Below, in pieces: positions 7,701-10,704 of a stretch of DNA of 10,704 nucleotides (within the stretch, counting starts at the first letter, position 1; every line of letters starts with the position of its first letter). A model generated the notes under the pieces. The model searched no databases. It was not told the DNA's origin and saw only the letters and a program-made list of their open reading frames with translations. The stretch comes from DTHT01 sp037444625 (GTDB taxonomy: Bacteria > Acidobacteriota > Terriglobia > Bryobacterales > Bryobacteraceae): contig JBBIMA010000099.1 of the NCBI GenBank assembly GCA_037444625.1, positions 1 to 10,704 on the forward strand. The letters run 5' to 3'. The translations under genes were made by a program, and so were the position numbers.

Positions 7701-8005
7701 ATGTCGGTCCCTTCCTCGAAGATGATGTAGACGAACGAGTAACCGAAATCGGAGAATCCTCGAATCGCCTTCACCTTGGGCGCGCCCAGCATGGCGCTCA
7801 CGATCGGGTAGGTGACCTGGTCCTCCATGATGTCCGGGCTGCGGTCCCAGCGCGAGTACACGATCACTTGCGTGTCGCTGAGATCCGGGATCGCGTCCAG
7901 CGGCACGTTCTTCATGGACCAGATGCCGGCCGCGACCGCAAAGCCGACCAGCACGAACACCAGGAACTTGTTGCGCGCGCAGAATTCGATGACCGCGTGG
8001 ATCAT
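4727..8005 (-). CDS. cusA: CusA-type heavy-metal RND efflux pump (Cu(I)/Ag(I))
   Basis: A 1092-residue inner-membrane proton/metal antiporter of the HME-RND family, full length (E. coli CusA has 1047). TM1 is at about 13-30 and is followed by the conserved NVPLDAIPDLSDTQVIV. The first porter domain runs to about residue 335, TM2-6 cover about 340-500, TM7 about 550-567, the second porter domain follows, and TM8-12 cover about 914-1075. Metal-site methionines are M587 (LLYMPSTLPG), M637 (FSMMETI) and M709 (RIDML), matching E. coli M573, M623 and M672. Proton-relay residues are D404 (GAMVDAA), E981 (GVDAETA) and K1024 (IRPKFMTV). This Met triad points to Cu(I)/Ag(I) rather than Zn/Co. Relative spacing shows about 15 extra residues between D404 and M587 and about 23 between M637 and M709. 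The ATG at 8005 overlaps the cusB stop (ATGA) and has GAGGGG eight bases upstream. It works with the adjacent CusB and CusC proteins to span both membranes. Confidence 0.96.
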   Translation of the reverse strand: MIHAVIEFCARNKFLVFVLVGFAVAAGIWSMKNVPLDAIPDLSDTQVIVYSRWDRSPDIMEDQVTYPIVSAMLGAPKVKAIRGFSDFGYSFVYIIFEEGTDIYWARSRTLEYLSGVLPRLPEGVKTELGPDATGVGWVFQYVLVDTSGRNRLDELRSYQDWFLRYALRSVPGVAEVAPIGGFVRQYQVHVDPNKLQAYNIPIMKVAEAVRQGNNDVGGRLVEFSGAEYMVRGRGYAQSVEDIGEIVLASTPSGVPVRVRDVGSVTLGPDIRRGVADWNGEGDVVGGIVVMRQGENALQVIERVKQKLRDIEPGLPEGVKIFTAYDRSELILRSIENLKHTLIEEVAIVSAVILIFLWHIPSAIIPVFTIPVAIIISFVPMKLIGVTSNIMSLGGIAIAIGAMVDAAIVVVEQTHKKLEEWERTGRREDYHRVVIQAVKEVGGPSFFALLVIAVSFMPVLTLEAQEGRLFKPLAYTKNLSMIVAAVLAISLDPAMRLLFTHMKTFAFRPLWLARLANAVLVGKIHSEENHPISRILIRLYEPVCAWALRWKYLVIGGAAAAVILTIPIYRRLGSEFMPPLDEGTLLYMPSTLPGLSVTEAQKLLQVQDRIIKSFPEVESVFGKAGRAETSTDPAPFSMMETIIVLKPHDQWRKADTWYSAWAPEWARKLLRRITPDRITTEQLVNEMDAALKLPGVANSWTMPVKGRIDMLTTGVRTPVGIKVYGADLNEIQRIATQIEGLLPQIPGTRNVFAERTGGGYFLDFVWKREEIARYGLSIADVQQVVMSAVGGENVSTTVEGRARYPINVRYYRDFRSDLNMLGRVLVPAGNGNMTGHAQVPLSQLAQIKLAAGPSMIRDENGMLNGYVYVDVAGRDVGSYVEEAKRVVRAKVKLPPGYALEWSGQYEAMERVKKRLLVVLPLTLFLILMLLYLNTRSGVKTMLIILAVPFSAVGAIWLLYLLGYNMSIGVWVGLIALMGVDAETAVFMLLYLDLAYEQARKEGRLRSLRDLQEAILHGAVKRIRPKFMTVACMFLGLVPIMWSAGTGADVMRRIAAPMIGGIFTSFLLELVVYPAIYEVWKWNFELKKRLASPS
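4777..4780 (-). promoter_or_regulatory. Ribosome binding site deciding the start at 4769
   Basis: Minus-strand GAGG inside the cusA 3' end. It is seven bases from the ATG at 4769 and only one base from an alternative GTG at 4775, so it selects the ATG. Confidence 0.6.
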
Positions 8006-9462
8006 CGCCCGTGCCCCTCGTGTCCGGAGGGCGCCGGGCCGGTCGCCCCCTGCGGCTGCCCGGCGGGGCCGCCCTTCTCCTGACTGGTCATTCCCAGAGC
8101 GGCCGAGCGGAGCTGGCTCTCGGAATCTATCAGGAAATTGCCGGAGGTCACGATCCGCTCGCCCGCCCGCAAGCCGCGCAGAATTTCGATGCGATCGCCG
8201 AATCGCTCGCCCGTCTCCACCGGGCGCGGCTCGAGGTAGCCGTTGCCCCGGTCCACGAAGACCGTCTTTCTGAGGCCGGAATCGAGCACCGCCTCCGCCG
8301 GAACGCTCAGCCGCCGAGGCATCGCCACCCGGAACTCGACGTCCACGTACATGTCCGGCTTCAGAATCAGCCCCGGGTTGGCGGCGTTCAGGCGGACTTT
8401 CAAGGTGCGGCTTTGCGGATCCACGTCGGGCTGGATGTAGTCCACCCGGGCGTTGAACTTTCTGCCCGGCAGATAGGAAACCGATACGGTGGCGGCCTGG
8501 TTGAGTCGCACCAGGGGCGTCTCGTACTCGAAGACGTCGGCCATAATCCAGACCCGGCTCAGGTCCGCCACCTGATACAGCTCGGTTTCCGGCGTGATGC
8601 GTTGCTTGGGGAACGCGTTCCGCGCCGTCACGTAGCCGCTGATGGGCGCCTCGAGCGTCACGTAAGTCAGCGGCTCGCCCGTGCGCGCCACCTGGGCGAT
8701 CTGCTCCTCGCTCAGCTCGAAGAGTTCCAGGCGCCGCCGCGCCGCCCGCAGCAGCGAGTCGCCGTAGCCCCGGGTCCCCTCCGCCGGACTGCCTTTCAGA
8801 AGCTTGTCCGCCTTCAGCGCCAGCAGATACTCCTGCTGGGAGGCCACCAGCTCGGGGCTGTAAATGGTGAGCAGCCTCTCGCCCTTCTCGACTTGCCTGC
8901 CGACGAAGTCCACGTAGACCTTATCCACCCAGCCCTCGATTCGCGCGTGGACCCGCGCGATCCGGGTCTCGTCGTAGGTCACCTTGCCGACCGCCCGGAA
9001 GGTATGGACGCCTCCGGAGTATTCCGCCGTGCCGTATTTCACGCCGATCAGTTGTTGCTTTTCCGGACTTATCTGGATGGCGCCCTTCGCCGGCGATGAG
9101 ACGTCCCCTTCGTAGACCGGTTCCAGATCGTTTCCCGTGGCGGGGTTGATGCCCGGCTGATGGGTGGTGTAATCGGGGTCTTGGGGATCCCGGTAATAGA
9201 GAATGCGCCGCTCTCCCGCGGCGGCCGCTTCGCCGACCTGTCCGCCCTCGTAGACCGGCTCGAGTTTCATGCCGCAGTCCGGAGCGATGCCGGGCTTGTC
9301 GGATTTGTAGCCCGGATGCATGGGATCCACGTAGTAGAGAATCTTCCTGCCTCCCTTGGGCGCGGCGCCGGTTCGCTTTTCCTGCCAGCGGGCGTAGCCC
9401 AGGCCGATCAGGATGCCGGCGGCCAGCAGGGCCAGGGACGCGAGGACGCGCAGGAGCTTCAT
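8002..9462 (-). CDS. cusB: CusB-type periplasmic adaptor with two tandem heavy-metal-binding domains
   Basis: A 486-residue membrane-fusion protein that bridges the pump and outer-membrane channel and, in the Cus family, also receives metal in the periplasm. Residues 4-22 form an N-terminal membrane anchor. Two short metal-binding-type domains follow: 40-73 with intact DPMHP and PDCGMKL, and 86-119 with DPQDP and PATGNDL, where the Met, His and Cys ligands are gone. Next come the lipoyl/barrel-sandwich half-motif (EGWVDKVYVDFVGRQVEKG, 176-194), an alpha-hairpin (about 200-262), the second lipoyl half (LEAPISGYVTA, 270-280), the beta-barrel (about 300-380) and the membrane-proximal domain (about 385-450). 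The C-terminus is a Gly/Pro/Gln-rich tail ending GHEGHGR. The ATG at 9462 has GAGG eight bases upstream and lies ten bases after the cusC stop; the gene's own stop overlaps the cusA start. The protein is longer than E. coli CusB (407) mainly because of the doubled N-terminal domain and the tail. Confidence 0.95.
   Translation of the reverse strand: MKLLRVLASLALLAAGILIGLGYARWQEKRTGAAPKGGRKILYYVDPMHPGYKSDKPGIAPDCGMKLEPVYEGGQVGEAAAAGERRILYYRDPQDPDYTTHQPGINPATGNDLEPVYEGDVSSPAKGAIQISPEKQQLIGVKYGTAEYSGGVHTFRAVGKVTYDETRIARVHARIEGWVDKVYVDFVGRQVEKGERLLTIYSPELVASQQEYLLALKADKLLKGSPAEGTRGYGDSLLRAARRRLELFELSEEQIAQVARTGEPLTYVTLEAPISGYVTARNAFPKQRITPETELYQVADLSRVWIMADVFEYETPLVRLNQAATVSVSYLPGRKFNARVDYIQPDVDPQSRTLKVRLNAANPGLILKPDMYVDVEFRVAMPRRLSVPAEAVLDSGLRKTVFVDRGNGYLEPRPVETGERFGDRIEILRGLRAGERIVTSGNFLIDSESQLRSAALGMTSQEKGGPAGQPQGATGPAPSGHEGHGR
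9106..9345 (-). repeat. Tandem heavy-metal-binding domain repeat in CusB
   Basis: Copy 1 (9244-9345) and copy 2 (9106-9207) each encode 34 residues and are 20/34 identical by hand count, sharing ILYY.DP..P and LEPVYEG. Copy 1 keeps the candidate ligands M48, H49, C63 and M65; the aligned positions in copy 2 are Q, D, T and N. They are separated by a 12-residue Ala/Gly-rich spacer. Confidence 0.8.
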
Positions 9463-9472
9463 GGCGGTTACC

Positions 9473-10704
9473 TCAGGGCAGCAGCGGCCGCGCGGTGACC
9501 TCCTCCAGGCGGGCCAGGGCGAGATGGAGGTTCAGCAGCTCTTCGTAATAGTTCATCTGGTACTCCAGGACCGTGATGTAATTGGTGAATACGGTCAAGA
9601 AATCCACCAGGCCGGTTTCATAGGAAAGCAGGGACGATTCCAGGGCCAGACCGGCTTGAGGAATCACAGCCTGGCTGTAGAGATTGACCAGTTGGGCCGA
9701 GGTCTGAGCCAGCAGATAGTCGTCCTGAATGCGAAAATGCAAGCTCTGACCGGCCGCTTCGAGCTGGCGGCGGGAGGCGGCCAGGGTTTGGGCCTGTTCG
9801 GTGAGGGCCGGCCGCTGCTTGCGGAAGAAATAGAGAGGTATCTTGAAATCGGCGCGGAGCATATACATGGGCGGCATGCCGCCCATGTTGTAGTAGCCGC
9901 CGTTGAGTACGAAATCGGGATAGTATTCCTTGCGGGCCAGATTCAGGGCCAATTCGGCTCGCTGGATGACTTTTTCCTCTCTTTTTAGCAAGGGCGAATT
10001 CTGTTCGGCCCACCGGTAGAGATCCTCCAGCCGGACCGTCATGGCGAGGGGACGCAGCTCCGCCGGCCGGGGCAGACTCGAACCGGGCGGCCGGCCGAGG
10101 AGGCTCAGGATCTCCGCTTCGCGGGCCCGCTGCTCCCGCACGAGTTGCAAGCGCCGGGCCTCCAGGATCGAGATCTGGGTCTGGGCCTTGAAGACGTCCT
10201 GCTGGGCGGCCTTGCCGACCGAATAGCGGGCCTCGGTGATCCGGAGGAGCTTCTCCAGCAGCTCCCGGTTCCGGTCCAGCACTTCGGCCGCCGCGAAGGC
10301 GTACGCGCGGCGATAGTACGCCTGTTTGAGCCGGGACACCACGCTCAACTGCACTTGCTGGTAGACCTGCCATTCGGCCTCCGCTTCCTTCGCGGCGAGC
10401 TCGCCGGCCAGCCTGCGCTTTCCCGGAAACGGGATCTCCTGCGAGAGCATGAAGCCGATGTTGCTGGTCGGCGCCCGGCCCAAGCCCGCGCCCGGCCAGG
10501 GTCTGCCGCTGCTGTTGTAGCCCGGCGAGAGCATGGGATCGGGCAGGCTGGCGGCCTGGCTGGGCCGCTGCCGGGAGGCTTCATAGCGCTTGCGCGCCGC
10601 GGCGATTTCAGGGTTGTTGCGCAAGGCTTCCTCCAGCAGGTCGGCCAGCTCGGCTGAGCCGGTTTGGGCCCGCAGCGCGGCGGCCGAGAACAACACGCCC
10701 AGCA
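9473..10704 (-). CDS. cusC: CusC/TolC-family outer-membrane efflux channel (5' end outside window)
   Basis: About 409 residues of an outer-membrane channel protein are visible, forming the exit duct of the tripartite metal pump. The frame remains open to the right edge, and its first residues are a hydrophobic signal-peptide core ending ALRAQ, so only a short N-terminal piece is missing. An in-frame GTG at 10694-10696 is unlikely to be the start, since it would leave a signal peptide without a charged beginning. The two OEP halves are visible. The first contains NNPEIAAARKRYEAS and the SLPDPMLSPGY/QEIPFPGKR block; the second starts near SPLLKREEKVIQRAELAL and ends with the long helix TVFTNYITVLEYQMNYYEELL. 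Long heptad-like helices rich in Glu, Ala, Arg and Leu would form the periplasmic tunnel. A Met-rich stretch NMGGMPPMYML occurs near 9857-9889. It is the first gene of the operon seen here, ten bases before cusB. Family is secure; the cus name rests on the neighbours. Confidence 0.92.
   Translation of the reverse strand, partial: LGVLFSAAALRAQTGSAELADLLEEALRNNPEIAAARKRYEASRQRPSQAASLPDPMLSPGYNSSGRPWPGAGLGRAPTSNIGFMLSQEIPFPGKRRLAGELAAKEAEAEWQVYQQVQLSVVSRLKQAYYRRAYAFAAAEVLDRNRELLEKLLRITEARYSVGKAAQQDVFKAQTQISILEARRLQLVREQRAREAEILSLLGRPPGSSLPRPAELRPLAMTVRLEDLYRWAEQNSPLLKREEKVIQRAELALNLARKEYYPDFVLNGGYYNMGGMPPMYMLRADFKIPLYFFRKQRPALTEQAQTLAASRRQLEAAGQSLHFRIQDDYLLAQTSAQLVNLYSQAVIPQAGLALESSLLSYETGLVDFLTVFTNYITVLEYQMNYYEELLNLHLALARLEEVTARPLLP
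9865..9888. repeat. 24-base perfect palindrome inside cusC
   Basis: The left half ACATGGGCGGCA is followed directly by its exact reverse complement, with no mismatch over 24 bases; the next flanking pair (T/T) does not match. It covers the codons for MGGMPPM. As RNA it could form a ten-base-pair stem with a CATG tetraloop. It may be a by-product of the Met-Gly-Gly-Met-Pro-Pro-Met sequence or a protein-binding or RNA-structure element. Confidence 0.9.

Noticed and set aside
4961..8083. 1040-codon open frame on the plus strand opposite cusA.
   Set aside because: It is antisense to a clear CusA gene. The translation is a His/Gln/Arg/Asp-rich mirror of CusA codons, an artefact of high third-position GC.
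10147..10160. GG-N10-GC sigma-54-like motif on the minus strand (GGC at the -24 position, TTGC at the -12 position) inside cusC.
   Set aside because: It lies within coding sequence about 690 bases before cusB, lacks the consensus A of GGCAC, and such matches are expected by chance in GC-rich DNA. No matching activator sites were seen upstream of it.
10694..10696. GTG as the start of the outer-membrane channel gene.
   Set aside because: The frame stays open to the window edge with hydrophobic residues before the GTG, so the true start with a charged signal-peptide N-terminus is probably just outside.

Overview
This window is high-GC bacterial DNA with no intergenic space above about 25 bases. 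It holds seven tightly packed minus-strand genes, read from the right edge towards the left, and the 3' part of one plus-strand gene on the left. The small DUF5818-like secreted protein, the CusA subtype and the secreted beta-rich hypothetical protein together suggest an Acidobacteriota member (Solibacter/Bryobacter-like). This is an inference from recalled family distributions and was not tested.

Layout by region. Bases 2-1162 (+) encode the C-terminal 386 residues of an L-lactate permease (LldP/LctP family). Its 3' end overlaps by 34 bases, tail to tail, the last gene of the minus-strand block. On the minus strand, in transcription order, lie: a TolC/CusC-type outer-membrane channel (9473 to beyond 10704, start outside the window); a CusB-type periplasmic adaptor with two tandem heavy-metal-binding domains (8002-9462); a CusA-type heavy-metal RND pump (4727-8005); a secreted hypothetical protein that looks internally duplicated (3999-4769); a small secreted Cys/His protein (3637-4002); a membrane histidine kinase (2550-3611); and an NtrC-type sigma-54-dependent response regulator (1129-2553).

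How they work together. CusC-CusB-CusA form a tripartite complex expelling a monovalent soft metal, Cu(I) and/or Ag(I), from the periplasm. The three substrate methionines and the proton-relay residues of CusA are all recognisable. The two secreted proteins sit where other cus operons carry CusF-like accessory factors, but their roles are unknown. The kinase/regulator pair probably controls the operon that encodes it. Adjacent genes overlap by 4 bases at four junctions (start/stop ATGA or GTGA) and by 43 bases at cusA/hypothetical, and the other gaps are 10 and 25 bases. This implies one transcript with translational coupling. No promoter or convincing terminator is visible; the operon promoter must lie beyond the right edge.

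The points most worth a second look are the decayed second metal-binding domain of CusB, the CxxC-bearing small secreted protein, the two-repeat secreted protein, a 24-base perfect palindrome inside cusC, and the pairing of a Cus-type pump with an NtrC-type rather than OmpR-type two-component system.
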